Source of the DNA: Zantedeschia hybrid cultivar
Lineage: Eukaryota; Streptophyta; Magnoliopsida; Alismatales; Araceae
Assembly (NCBI GenBank): GCA_030544215.1
Contig: JARZZO010000009.1
Coordinates: forward strand, 54,803,129-54,867,128
Direction of reading: 5' to 3'
Length of the DNA stretch: 64,000 bases
Below are positions 34,453-45,397 of the stretch, piece by piece. The notes beneath the pieces are model-generated. The model ran no database searches. It was given only the letters and a program-made list of their open reading frames with translations, and had not been told where the DNA came from. The position numbers were made by a program, and so were the translations under genes. How positions within the stretch are numbered: the stretch's first letter is position 1; each line of letters begins with the position of its first letter.

Positions 34453-34641
34453 TGCTTGGAGGTGGCCAGTGCCTGGCAAGTGATTATTTCTGCAAATTCA
34501 TTTGAAATGTGATTAAACATTTAAATATTTATTAAAATATGATTAAATAAATAAAAACCCATAAAATTGTGTGCAAAAAGAAGAAACTTATGAACGATGC
34601 TGGCAACAATAGGTTTGTAGTGGTCATAAGACAGATAGGAT

Positions 34642-35140
34642 GTGAAACATGGACAACATGAACAACTTAGCTTCCTCAACACATTCTCTGAATACGACCA
34701 GATCAAGATGAACCCGGCCGATAAGGAATACACGGCATTCGTCACCGATTTAGGCTTCTACTACTGCATATGTATGCCGTTCAAGCTGAAGAACACCGGA
34801 GCCACCTATCAGAGGCTTGTCAACAAAATGTTCGACAGCCAGATTGAACGAAACATGGAGGTGTACGTCGACAACATATTGTTAAGTCCAAGCAAGCATC
34901 CGACCACTTTGATAACCTCCTGAAAATCTGGCGATCCCGAACGGCAGCTAGTCAATGTTCGATCTGATTATTTGTTCATGGACGGTAGTGCGGACGCGCT
35001 GGCCAGCATCCGATCTGATTATTTGTTAACGCGCTGGCCAAGCTCACCTCTTCCGCACTACTAGCTAGTCAATGTTCATGGAGGATATAATACAACCAGC
35101 AATTCAGTAGCCATCCGTACTGATGGTCGGCTGAAAGTAA
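34642..35140 (+). pseudogene. Ty3/Gypsy (Tat/Ogre-like) RT and RNase H fragment
   Basis: ORF 34642-34923 gives DQIKMNPADKEYTAFVTD, MPFKLKNTGATYQRLVNKMF and NMEVYVDNILL, the RT core with the catalytic DD changed to DN. Downstream pieces (MDGSADALA, SSALLA) look like RNase H remnants mixed with short local duplications. No LTRs could be attached to it. Confidence 0.8.
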
Positions 35141-36506
35141 CCAAGATGGACATTATTGTAACGGCCCTGCTTTTAGGACATCTGATAGGTGCATAAATGC
35201 AAAAACAGAATAATAAGAGACGATACTATAAAAGAGTAGAAATTAGCTCATGACTGAAATAGTCAGAAAAATAATGCACATATCCCAAGAATTTAAATTG
35301 GCCATACGTGATTCATTTTTCATTTTCACTGAATTAGATCTATCTTTCTTTGCTACTTCTTGAAAAATATGTTTTATAACTTTCATAAAAATCTAAAAAT
35401 TGAGTTCTTAGTAAGGATCATTTACATCCCTACTGATATCCCATATACACCAATCCATTCACTTTTCCTTAACTATGCACAACATGTATTCAATTTCTCA
35501 TACTGCTAACCGTCACACCTAACAAACGGGAAGTGAACAGCAGGTATGACATAATTTTCTATCTTAATTTCATGATCTAACCCACACCAAGTTACACATT
35601 TCGTTCTTCTAATTTAAACTTTTTAATTCGCCTTATAATTCGTTTATAGATGCATGTGACCTTTATGGAATAATGTTTGACCTAGTATGAAATGTATGCA
35701 TTGTAAAAATAATGTGATCCGAAGCGAAAACATTCAACACAATGATAACAGTTACACATTTTCTTACATTATTTCTTCTCAGTGGTAATTTATACCAACA
35801 TAGAAAGTATAAGGTATGTGTCGCAAGTCGTCAACATAAGGTCTCAAAAGTAAGTCGTTTATTCATTCATCTTTCAACTAACCAGTCGTTTCTTTATAAC
35901 TATAACTCGATCAATCGTAAAGTCATAATCTTTGAAAAGTCATAAGTTTGTAGGACAACTTATCTTTTCGATCAGAAGTGACAAGAGATAATCATTACTA
36001 ACAGTTGTAATCGTAAGCAGACCCTAATAGACTCCCACCTTCGCATGTCTACCCCAGCAAATTCTAGAGCCTTACTGGGTAAGGTGGGAAATATGAACTA
36101 AGTTGTACTCCTTACTCCTCCTGTAGCGTCCATTCCCCAGCCTATAAGTGCACTCAAATAGGATCTCTGTCCTTTGCCTTCGAGGTCCTAAAAGTGGACT
36201 ATGGAACCGTAATCAAAAGAAGGGATGCTCCGTGTCTCGGCACTACACATCATTAAGGAGCTTTGACCCGGATGTCCCCTCATCCCCAAAGGAACATATT
36301 GTGTTGAGCCTTCCCACTAGTAAACGATGCCACTTCTTTTCTTATACAAAGACAAATCAATGTAGAAACCATCGGTCATAAATTCCATAAGAATTCACTA
36401 TTAATGTAGAAGGCCTCCGTGCCCTTGTCTCGTATTTTCAATAACATTTCTGACTTTCATAATCCTCATTGCCCACTTTGGGTCATTATAGCCATGAAGT
36501 CTTCTT

Positions 36507-36508
<2 letters not shown>
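35141..36508. other. Unclassified, possibly LTR-derived sequence
   Basis: AT-rich, with TGTAACGGCCCTG at 35157 that could be an LTR start. No matching LTR end, coding region or clear repeat was found. Confidence 0.3.

Positions 36509-36584
<76 letters not shown>
36509..36584. repeat. Compound (CT)n(TA)n(CA)n microsatellite
   Basis: About 22 CT units, then about 10 TA units, then five CA units without interruption. A second (CT)n run is at 37051-37091. ORFs over these tracts are artefacts. Confidence 0.97.
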
Positions 36585-36585
<1 letters not shown>

Positions 36586-37051
36586 TCATATAGCTTTAGA
36601 CAATTTATGGAGTTTAAGTCTCTAAGTCTTTCCTTCTTTTATAACTCACCTATGCATAGATGGATTTGGTCCATCTCTCTTTATTTATCATTTCCTTACT
36701 AGAGACTTTCCACATGATGTGTCACAATTGGATATAAAATGTCTAGGTTTCATCATGCCTCGTGTATTCGCATATGAATAATCAAACATGATCATCATCA
36801 TGCCATGACACATTAACTTACGTTGTATAAATTCCTTTTATGACCCTTCTTCATTAAAGGTTTAACCCAACAGAGTTTTCCTCTAAATAGACATACAAGT
36901 TTTACATCCTACAATTAAAAGAACTCAAACTAAAAGAGCCAACAATAGGTGTATCACCCTACCTCTTAGGAAGCTCGCTGTCGAAGCCTTATTGGATTGC
37001 CGCCAGAATCCCAGTGTTTGCTGCCAAATCTCTTATTTTTCTTCTTCTTCT

Positions 37052-37095
<44 letters not shown>

Positions 37096-37587
37096 TGTCC
37101 TAACCTGCTCCCCCCTTGCCCTCCTTTTATAGAAGGAGAAGGGCGTGGGGAGGGTTCTAGGGAGAGGAAGAGGGATGTAGTGGAGGGGGACAGGTGGCAA
37201 AGAGAGAGGGGACAGGTGGCAAGAGGGGAAGGAAGAGAAGATGGTGGAAGGAGACAGGTGGAAGGGAGGGGGAGAAGGGCAGTGGCCTTTATTGGGCCCT
37301 TTTTAGAACTAATAACCAGGGCCTGTTAAGCCCTATAAGCAGGCCCATTAGGGCCTTTAATTCATGCACATTTAGGCCTTTAAATTAGGCCCATTAAGGT
37401 CTATGTTTTAGCACCTATTAAGGTCTATGTTTTAGCACCTATTAAGCCTCTTAATTTGAGCCCATTAACAATTAGGCTTAGGCGAAACTACCTTTTCAGA
37501 TCGGAATCAACCTCTTAAGAGGCCCTAAGCCACTATATAGGGATTCTCGGTTCAACCTCTCGAGGTACGCTCTCTAGAACCTAAAAA
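36585..37587. other. Intron 4 sequence with GGCCCATTA motifs
   Basis: Contains the (CT)n at 37051-37091, purine-rich stretches, and GGCCCATTAxGGCCTTTAA motifs like the debris at 7050-8139. AAGGTCTATGTTTTAGCACC is tandemly doubled at 37395-37442. No gene. Probably LTR-derived. Confidence 0.4.
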
Positions 37588-38625
37588 CTCCTGCACTTTC
37601 CTCCTCCTCTAGTTCTCTAACTTACGCATCAAAGAGGGATCCCCCAAACCACTACCAGGGACCCTTTAAGGGTGTTCTTTCTTGCAGATTTGGTGCACGT
37701 TAGCCTTCTGATCCTTGATGGAGGGCGTCTGATGTTGGTGGACGAGATTCTACTCCATAAGGCCTAAAGTCAATAAGATTATCTACCACTACCTTTTTCA
37801 GATGAGAAACATATAAGTATCATTGATACCTATAAGACATGCCTTGCCTTCCTGAAACCCCAGCACACCACTTTCAACCAAAGGTCCTCAAAAAGCTCCG
37901 AGAAGTGTTCATAAAATAGCACAGGAAAATCTTCCAAGCTCCGGCACTTTCCTCCTCCTCTAGTTCTCTAACTTAGGCATTAGAGAGGGATCCCCGGGAC
38001 CACTGCCAAGGGCCCTTTAAGGGTGTTCTTTCTTGCAGGTTTGGTGTACGTTAGCCTTCTGATCTTTGATGGAGGGCGTCTGATGTTGGTGGACGAGATT
38101 CTGCTCCATCAGGCCTAAAGTCAATAAGATTATCTACCACTGCCTTCTTCAGATGAGAAACAGATAAGTATCATTGATACCTATAAGACATGCCTTGCCT
38201 TCCTAAAACTCCGGCACACCACTTTCAACCAAACGTCCTCAAAAAGCTCTGAGCAGTGTTCATAAAATAGCACAGGAAAATCTTCCAGGCTCTTGTACTT
38301 TCCTCCTCTTCTAGTTCTCTAACTTAGGCATCGGAGATCCCCGGGACCACTGCCAGGGGCCCTTTAAGGGTGTTCTTTCTTGCAGATTTGGTGCACGTTA
38401 GCCTTCTGATCTTTGATGGAGGGCATCTGATGTTGGTGGACGAGATTCTGCTCCATCAGGCCTGAAGTCAATAAGATTATCTCCCACTGCCTTCTTCAGA
38501 TGAGAAACAGATACCTATAAGACATGCCTTGCCTTCCTGAAACTCCAGCACGCCACTTTCAACCAAAGGTCCTCAAAAAGCTCCGAGCAGTGTTCATAAA
38601 ATAGCACAGGAAAATCTTCCAGGCT
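37588..38625. repeat. Three tandem copies of a 351-bp unit
   Basis: Units start at 37588, 37939 and 38290; the first two are 351 bp and the third about 336 bp because of two small deletions. Each contains CCTTTAAGGGTGTTCTTTCT, then TTGCAGATTTGGTGCACG, and ends with sequence that on the minus strand reads EDFPVLFYEHCSELFEDLW, the start of a LINE RT. A LINE segment was thus multiplied together with unrelated DNA. Confidence 0.92.
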
Positions 38626-39030
38626 TGGGGCTTTGTCCCTTGTCAATTGAAAGACAGTTCTTTTGACCTCTTCTTCAGTGAAATGGCTGAAAAATCCTGT
38701 TTCTCATCTTCCAATAACTGGGGTATAAAGTCATCTACAATGGTCAGGTGCCAAACACCATCCTTGGAGAAGCGCCTAGAGTAGTAAATCTATATATCTC
38801 CCAAAAGAACCCCTTTATGAAACAATTTGGTCCCCATCTTGGAGACTTCTGATGTGGTTTAATCTTCTCTTTCCTGAAGCAATCCTCTAGGGTAGGATGT
38901 GTTTCAATTTCCTTAGTCCTTCTCTCGATCCCCACTTCTAGTAAATCTCCTGTTTAAGGAGCTTCCCCAGCTTCCTGTCAATCATATAATAGTCCAGCCT
39001 CTTCCAAAACCATCCAAACCATGAGTTTGA
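38626..39030 (-). mobile_element. L1-type LINE ORF2 linker/RT start, minus strand
   Basis: Upstream continuation (in LINE orientation) of the coding piece in the 351-bp units. Readings MIDRKLGKLLKQEIYW, EIETHPTLEDCFRK and SHFTEEEVKRTVFQ-like remnants belong to the region between endonuclease and RT. Stops and frameshifts are frequent. The rest of the RT is missing. Confidence 0.6.
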
Positions 39031-39442
39031 TCAAGAATCAGGTTCTTAGCTGCCAAAACAGTGGTTCATCATATTCAATCAATGAAGCAGTATTGAATAT
39101 GATAACAAGGAACTAGTCATCTTATTAAAGCAAAACCTACAACCAGATATGTCATTAATGTATGGGTTCAGTTTTTGATAAAGGATGAGGGAACAATACA
39201 GACAAATTTATGAGAACACATTCACAAAAAAGCATAAGATGGTATATTTCCTATCAGAATGTAAGGACTCCAGAAAAAGATTGCGGTAATTGCTCATTGA
39301 CAAGGAAATATTTTCAAATAACATAAAAACAGCATGTGTTGCAAAAAGCGCCAATGGAAGGTACATAGTTGTGCAAGGACATACTACTTTTTTGGATGGA
39401 AGCAACTAAAACAAGCTATAGACTAAATGCAAGAAAACTTAC
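39031..39442. other. Intron 4 next to exon 4
   Basis: AT-rich intron; no coding match. The donor of exon 4 begins at 39442. Confidence 0.5.
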
Positions 39443-39500
39443 TGTTCCCAAGACGTCACTCACATCAACTGATGCAAATTCACATGAAAGTGCAGGAAAG
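39443..39500 (-). CDS. PDIL5-4: PDIL5-4-like exon 4 (58 bp, isolated)
   Basis: The acceptor TTTTATAG ends at 39501 and the donor GTAAGTTTTC begins at 39442. The first base C completes the Ser codon left open by exon 3. The exon encodes FPALSCEFASVDVSDVLGT, the conserved piece that must lie between exons 3 and 5, and leaves phase 0. It is flanked by introns of 20.7 and 16.6 kb, so this 58-bp exon is an island in transposon sequence. It was located by matching the expected protein segment and splice phases. Confidence 0.93.
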
Positions 39501-39984
39501 CTATAAAAGATTAAAGAAAATGTCAAGCAACCAGGAAACAAAATTGAGGTGCAAGCAACAATGTCAAGCTAATGTCACAAAAAATGCACAAGGGAAAGTC
39601 TTATTAGCTTTCTTTAGACATGATACCCGTAAATAACATCAACCTGCTTTAGATAAAGATAGCATACAGAAAAGGATCAAAGAGTATTGGAATGATTGCA
39701 ACACATCCTCAATTATGCACAGCTGTAAACAACTTGCACCTCTGGAGACATTTTTTCCCATTGGAACCCCCCCCCCCCCAAGACTTCACAGCACAGTATC
39801 ACAAATGGGCAAGTAACCACTACAAATGCAAACAGCTAACTGAAGACAATTAAGCTGAGAAAGGATGACATTTTGTTATATAAAGAAACAATAAAGCTCA
39901 AATAAGCAGCAACACCACCCCTCCCCACCCACAAAAGAGAATGAAAGAAAAATGCAGACAAACTGCCAGGGTGTTATGGGGTTT
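39501..39984. other. Intron 3 next to exon 4
   Basis: AT-rich intron with a poly-C run at 39767-39779. No gene recognised. Confidence 0.5.
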
Positions 39985-40130
39985 TTTGCATGCACAAACT
40001 TAAATTTCAATCTGGTTCAAATATGAACGGTGCCATCAGATCCGTTAACTTTGGGCACGTGATCAAAGATTTGATGGCACCATTCATATTTGGACCAGAC
40101 ATTGAAATTAAAGGACTGCTGTTGTGCAAG
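39985..40130. mobile_element. Small fold-back (MITE-like) element
   Basis: The left arm TTAAATTTCAATCTGGTTCA then AATATGAACGGTGCCATCAG pairs with the right arm (reverse-complemented TTTAATTTCAATGTCTGGTC then CAAATATGAATGGTGCCATC). The loop is about 25 bp. It directly adjoins another MITE at 40130. Confidence 0.7.
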
Positions 40131-40310
40131 GGTGGCAACACCGGCATCAGAGGGTACCGATACCGATACATATCGTCCACCGGCCAATAAAAAATATTAA
40201 AAAGAAAATCTTAACTATAAAGACTGGTACCGATACCCTCCAGTATCTGCACCAGGCAGGGCCGATACCGGCACGTATCGGTAATTGCTGATACTGCCAA
40301 CCATCCTGTT
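40130..40310. mobile_element. MITE-like repeat with ACCGATAC motifs (relative of 1343-1578)
   Basis: The left end AAGGGTGGCAACACCGGCAT and the reverse-complemented right end GGATGGTTGGCAGTATCAG are loosely inverted. TACCGATACCGATACATATC and GTATCGG motifs lie near both ends. Flanks TGTTGTGC and TGTTGCGG may be a decayed 8-bp duplication. Confidence 0.6.
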
Positions 40311-40984
40311 GCGGGGATCTTTCATGATGAACATTTGATCCGTGGAGTAGAAATTAAATGGAACGTCCTCTTATGGACCAGTGATCAATTTCACGTTAAT
40401 CTTTTTTCTTGCATGAATGATGAAATATGTCTCGTTTTCATTGTTGTTAGGTGTCAATCATAGAAGAGTATAGTATAGTGAAATGGCATGCACATTTATC
40501 ATTAAAGCATGAAGTAGAAATATAGCAGGCCATATTCCTATATTTCTTATTGTGACTAAAGAACAACTGTAATAACGACTAAGGCAACATAACGATAGAA
40601 TGTGCTCACAATGCTAAACATGATGACAGTAATTAATATGTTGAGGAATGTGATTAAAGAAAGCCCTAATCCATTAAAGGTGAAAATTATGATTATGACT
40701 AAGGCTCTTGATCCTATAATTATAGTTAGAATGTTAGGAACTTAGCTAACCTTCCTGATCATCACATAACGTTTAAGGTTACATTATTTAACCTAGGATC
40801 CATGATTTAATACTGAAACCACACATTCTAGAGTGAAATTTAAGATGATTAATGATCTTTTACGAAACAGGTAACTACCTCACCTATAATTAACTTGTGT
40901 GATGAGTACATGATATAAATTATTAAGGATGAAAAGATGTTGTGACTGAAGATGATTATGAAAATGACTACAAAAAGATTGTTT
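40311..40984. other. Intron 3 sequence, nothing recognised
   Basis: AT-rich, no domain or repeat structure seen. Confidence 0.5.
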
Positions 40985-43900
40985 GAGATGCTTGGGCTCA
41001 AGACATGGATGGGTCTTCTGCCATGGCCAAGTTGGTTAAGAAGTTGAAAAATCTCAAGTCAAGGTTGTCACATTGGGGTTCTCTCAGACATCTTCCTTCC
41101 AAAGAGACTAAGGCCAATATTCTTTGTCAAATTGAGAGCATGGATCTTCTTGAAGAGGTGGGTTTACTTTCTTCGGCTGATAAGGTAGCCGGGGACAGCC
41201 TCAAGGCAGAGTATAGTGATATTCTTCTCAAAGAGGAGATTTATTGGTGCCAAAGGTCCAAAGACATATTGGCCTCTTGCCATCGCAGGAGGAATACTAT
41301 TAGGGAGCTTGAAGCAGGAGATAGACGGATTTGCAATAAGGAGGACCTTAGCCAGCATGCTCTGGATTTCTTCTCTTGTCTTTACTCTAAGGAGGATATT
41401 TGCATGCCCTCCATTCATTCTGAGGCTGCTCCGGTCCCTGGATGATGAGCAGAGGATATTCCTCCCTAGTCCCTTCTCCCTCGAGGAGGTCCACCATGCG
41501 GTCTTTACTCTTCCTGGTGACAAGGGCCCGGACCTGGATGGCTTCCCTCTCCTCCACTTCCAGTATTTTTAGGATATCATGCAGGAGGATCTCCTTTCTA
41601 CAATGTTGGAGTTTCGGAGTTGTTAGGCTCAGCTGGCTGGTTTAGACAAGGCCTCCTTGGTCCTTATTCCTAAAAAGGAGGGATCAATGTCTCTTCATGA
41701 TTTTCGGCCCATCAGTTTGTTGAATGAGTTCTACAAAGTGACCATCAAGATGTTGGATCTTCAGTTGGAGAAAGTCATCAACAATCTAGTCTCTTTTAAT
41801 CACAGTCGCTTCATCAAAGGTAGATAGATTTAATTGGGCTTCTTGGTTGCACATGAGCACATTCATGCCATGAAAACTCAACACAAAATAGGATGAGTGA
41901 TCAAAATTGACTTTGAAAAGGCTTATGAAGTGTCTCGTCTCTTATGGGTTTTGATGATGATTGGGTGAGGTGGATTAAGGGGTGTACTTCCTCTACCAGA
42001 TTTGTCATTCTTATTAATGGACATCCTTCTCGCTTTTTCATAGTGGCAAAAGGATTAAGGCAAGGGGACCCCATCTCCCCCCTCTTTGTTCTGGTATCTC
42101 AGGCATGGTTTGCCGTATTGTACCGGATCAAGCGACTCGTACGAGTCCGACTCGTATCTGGATGAGTCTTGAGTCACTGGGACAGTTCGAGTCGCCAAGT
42201 CGCATTTGACTCACACTCGGACCTACTCGTGTGTGACTCGTGTCGACTTGATGTGACTCATCCCGACTCGTGCAATACACTGCAACCAGCACGGGTCGCT
42301 GCAATCTAGCTCAAACCTATTCGATGTGACTTATATCTTATTAAGTTGACCTTCCTTTTTCTAATTTGATAAGTAATTGAACTTTTTTCTCCAATTGGTA
42401 AATAATTGGACTTTTTTCTCCAATTTATAGGTAATTACATTTTTATACTGATTAATGGGATAGATTTCTCCTAAATTTAACTTAAAGTCATTGTCATTAA
42501 TAAACCACTAGTGTTAAAAGTTTTATTTATGTCATAACTATTCATAAAATTAAAGAATATGAAAAGAAATTAGAAATAAGCCTAAATCGGCCAGACTCAT
42601 GAGATTCGTGTGAGTCGGACCGAGTCGGCCCAAGTCAGATTGGTATCCTATCGTATCTGAGAAGATACAATCCGATACGGATCATCGACACGGCGAACCT
42701 TGATCTCAAGTTCTCAGCAAGATGTGGGATACAGCTCTCGATGTAAGGCTCATTCCAGGTTCCTCTGTTCATAGACCTAGCCTAGAGATCACTCCTCTTC
42801 AGTATGCTAATAATACAATTCTTTTTGTTACTTGCAGGGATGAACAGCTATTAGTGGTCAAACAGCTACTGGATATACTGAAGGTTGTCAAGCCTTTGAT
42901 TGTTGGAAATAACATGGAGTCCTCCTGAGTGGTGAGAGCTACGAGAATCATGGGATGCAAGGTTGGCACCTTTCCCCTTCCTTACTTGGGTCTTCCTCTT
43001 TCAAGGGGTGCCACCTTTTGCTAAGGATTGGGAGGCCATTACCCTTAGAACGGAGAGAAGACTAGCAGGTTAGAAAGGCAAGTTGCTATCGTATGGGGGG
43101 AGATTGACACTTTGCAAGGCTGTTCTATGTTCGATTCCTATTTACTTCCTTGCTATATTTCACATTCCCAAGGTGGTTGCCAAGAAGATGGATTCTATTC
43201 AGTGCAGATTTGTATGGCATGATATCAGTTGGGCCAAGATTTGTAAGAGCCAAAAAGGAGGGGGCTTGGGAATTCGGAAACTTGGGGAGTTCAATATGAC
43301 TTTATTATCCAAATGGCTACGGAAATTGGGCAATGGAGAGCCTAGTCTTTGGCAAGAGGTCATTTCCCAAAAATACTATAGGGGTGTTGATATGTGGGAT
43401 TTGGTCCTCCTATTCATACTAATATCTCTCATGTTTGGAAAGGCATCCTTGGCACTATTGATATTGAGCAGGAGTCCATCTCTCTGTTGGTCATGGGCAG
43501 GGACCCATTCTTGGATCGATAGATGGTGTGGTTCTGGCACATTTATCTCTAGACTTATTTGCTCTTTCCTCCCCTAATGTGTTTCGGGCAGGGGTTCTTT
43601 CTCAATGGTGTTTCACCTGCTTGGACCCCATCCTTTCAATGGGTTCTTCATGATGAGGAATGCAATCAGTTGCCAATTTGCTTCTTCTTCTGAAGAGTCT
43701 GTCCCTTCGTTCCGGTTCTTCTGATTAGTGGGTTTGGGCCTAGAGCAGGGACGGGGTATTCTTGGTGAAATCTACTTATAACTTGATTGCTGATGGCGGT
43801 ACTAGGCAAACTATTTTCCGCCCTATCTGAAAATCTTATTCCCCATTGAAGGTGAAGTTTCTATTGTAGAGAGTGGCACATGCCAGACTTACAACCAGGA

Positions 43901-44455
43901 ATCGTCTCAAGGTTTTCTTGCCAAGTATCACTTTTCTTGCCTTTTTTGTAATGTCTGCAAATGAAAGCTTGGACCATTTGTTCGTGGGAAGCCACTTTTC
44001 CCTTCTTATTTGGTTGGCTATTCTCTCCAAATTGAATCACTCGTGGTATCCTTAGGCAACAGTTAGAGATCTCTTGTTCAGTTGGAGAAAGCTTGGGCCA
44101 ATTCTTGTGATAAGAAGGTTTGGTGGACGGTTCTTCATGCCACAGTGTGGAGTGTGGACCCTTTGGAGATAAAGGAACCTGCGCATTTTTTTAGGGCACT
44201 AGTAGCCAGCCGTTTGGGATTGTCTCTTTTATTTGCGAGAAGATCAGAGAATGGTCCCCCAACTCCGAAGGATCAATTTCCTCCCACTCAATAGTTTTAG
44301 GTCTGCTCAGTCCTCTGTAGTTTTTAGGCCTCTTTTGTTCTCGAGGCCCTTTTTGTTTCTCTTGAGGCATTGGTTTGAGCACCTGCTGTTTTTTGTTTGA
44401 GGTGCCTTTTTGGGTTATCGTTGGGAGGTTGTCCCTGATTTGGAGCTTCCATTCA
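40985..44455 (+). mobile_element. L1-type LINE (linker, RT, zf-RVT), 5'-truncated, split by a MITE
   Basis: Plus-strand (antisense to the host gene). The linker (41005-41445: KLVKKLKNLKSRLSHWGSL) leads to RT pieces: DKGPDLDGFPLL at 41520, HDFRPISLLNEFYKVTIKM at 41695, and VAKGLRQGDPISPLFVLVSQ at 42045. Then comes the MITE, then LQYANNTILFV at 42803 (YADD changed to YANN), LLSYGGRLTLCKAVLCSIPI at 43083 and a decayed zf-RVT at 43870-44160. Many stops. No poly-A tail is visible before the repeat at 44459. Confidence 0.88.
42104..42702. mobile_element. hAT-type MITE, 599 bp, inserted in LINE RT
   Basis: The ends CATGGTTTGCCGTATTG and (reverse-complemented) CAAGGTTCGCCGTGTCG are inverted. Flanks ATCTCAGG (42096-42103) and ATCTCAAG (42703-42710) match in 7 of 8 bases. 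Subterminal GACTCG/CGAGTC motifs are the same as in the 197-bp MITE at 16317; the AT-rich centre is extra. The LINE RT reading continues across it (FVLVSQ to WDTALD). Confidence 0.88.
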
Positions 44456-44458
44456 GAC

Positions 44459-44908
44459 CATAGTAGTCAATCATGTCCCATCCCAACCTATCCCGGCCAG
44501 GACGTCCTATCCCAGTGAGAAAAAGGGACACAACAGTTTATTGTATGTCCCAAACCTATCTCGCTTTGTCCCAGCCCGTCCGGGCCTGTACCAACCTATT
44601 CCGGCCCAGCCCAACCTGTCCCGACCAGAATTAGTATTTTAACTTGAGATTTTCCTAACCACTTAAGCTCCTTGTAAACTTATTCTTGGATTTTCATTTG
44701 ATGAATATACTCTTCTATAAACCCACAAATCAATCCTAAATGCTTTTATTGCATTAATTTTGTATTATTTCTATATTTATATATTTATTTTCATATTATT
44801 TATTGTACACATATCTTATATTTGCTAGAATATGTATGAAAAAAATTCCGAAATGGGACACCGAAATTGTCCAAGACACTCAGACTAAAAAATGGACCAC
44901 TCATGTCA
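44459..44908 (+). mobile_element. Non-coding repeat with CATAGTAGTCAATC end (copy 2, inverted relative to 32610-33058)
   Basis: It starts CATAGTAGTCAATCATGTCCC and shares with copy 1 the GTCCCAGCCCGTCC-type motifs, CTAACCACTTAAGCTCCTTG-like and ATTTGATGAATATACTC segments and AATGCTTTTATTGCATTAAT. Flanks ATTCAGAC and ATTCAGCC (44451-44458, 44909-44916) agree in 7 of 8 bases and may be its target duplication, though the right end is decayed. Confidence 0.65.
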
Positions 44909-45397
44909 TTCAGCCGACCATGCCGATTCCGGGTAACCCAGCCGATTCTAGGAGCCAGATCGGCCGATCCGTGCCAGATCGGCCAGGATCAACCGGATCG
45001 GGCCGATCTAGGCCCCAAATGTCATTGGCTGTCAAACTAGCCGTTGCTGGCTGTTTCCAAATGGCCAGCAACGACTAGTTTAGGCCTTGGGAGTCTATTT
45101 AAACCCTCCCCCCCAGGCCCTTCTAAGCCTCCACAAGTGTCCTTCTAAGCTTCCTAACACTCTCGTTGTCTCCCACACTCTCTCGATCGTGGAATTCTCT
45201 CTCGATCTCTTCCACGACTACAAGCTAGGTGATCTCTACAAAACTTCCTACTACAAGCTCTCTCTTTCTTTCTCTCCTCTTCTTCTAAATTCTTTTACTT
45301 TTATTTATCAATTTTTTTCTTTTTATATTATTGTTCTTAGGATCTCTATTTGCCCTTTAGTAGTCAATGTGTTGTGAACTGCTCAACTACCTAAAGA

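Larger units (their letters stand above)
33290..34575. mobile_element. Large fold-back element with inverted arms of about 80 bp
   Basis: The left arm (33304-33376) contains GGGTTTTTATTAATTTAATC, AATAAATATTTAATCACATT and AAATTTGCAGAAA. The right arm (about 34480-34562), reverse-complemented, reads GGGTTTTTATTTATTTAATC, AATAAATATTTAAATGTTTA and GAATTTGCAGAAA. The centre holds a CCCATTCACC-rich repeat region (33470-33720), GGCATTGGCAATGCC palindromes and a nested MITE. No transposase reading was found. Confidence 0.75.

Noticed and set aside
36419..36702. Ser/Leu- and Tyr/Ile-repeat ORFs
   Set aside because: They are translations of (CT)n and (TA)n microsatellites.
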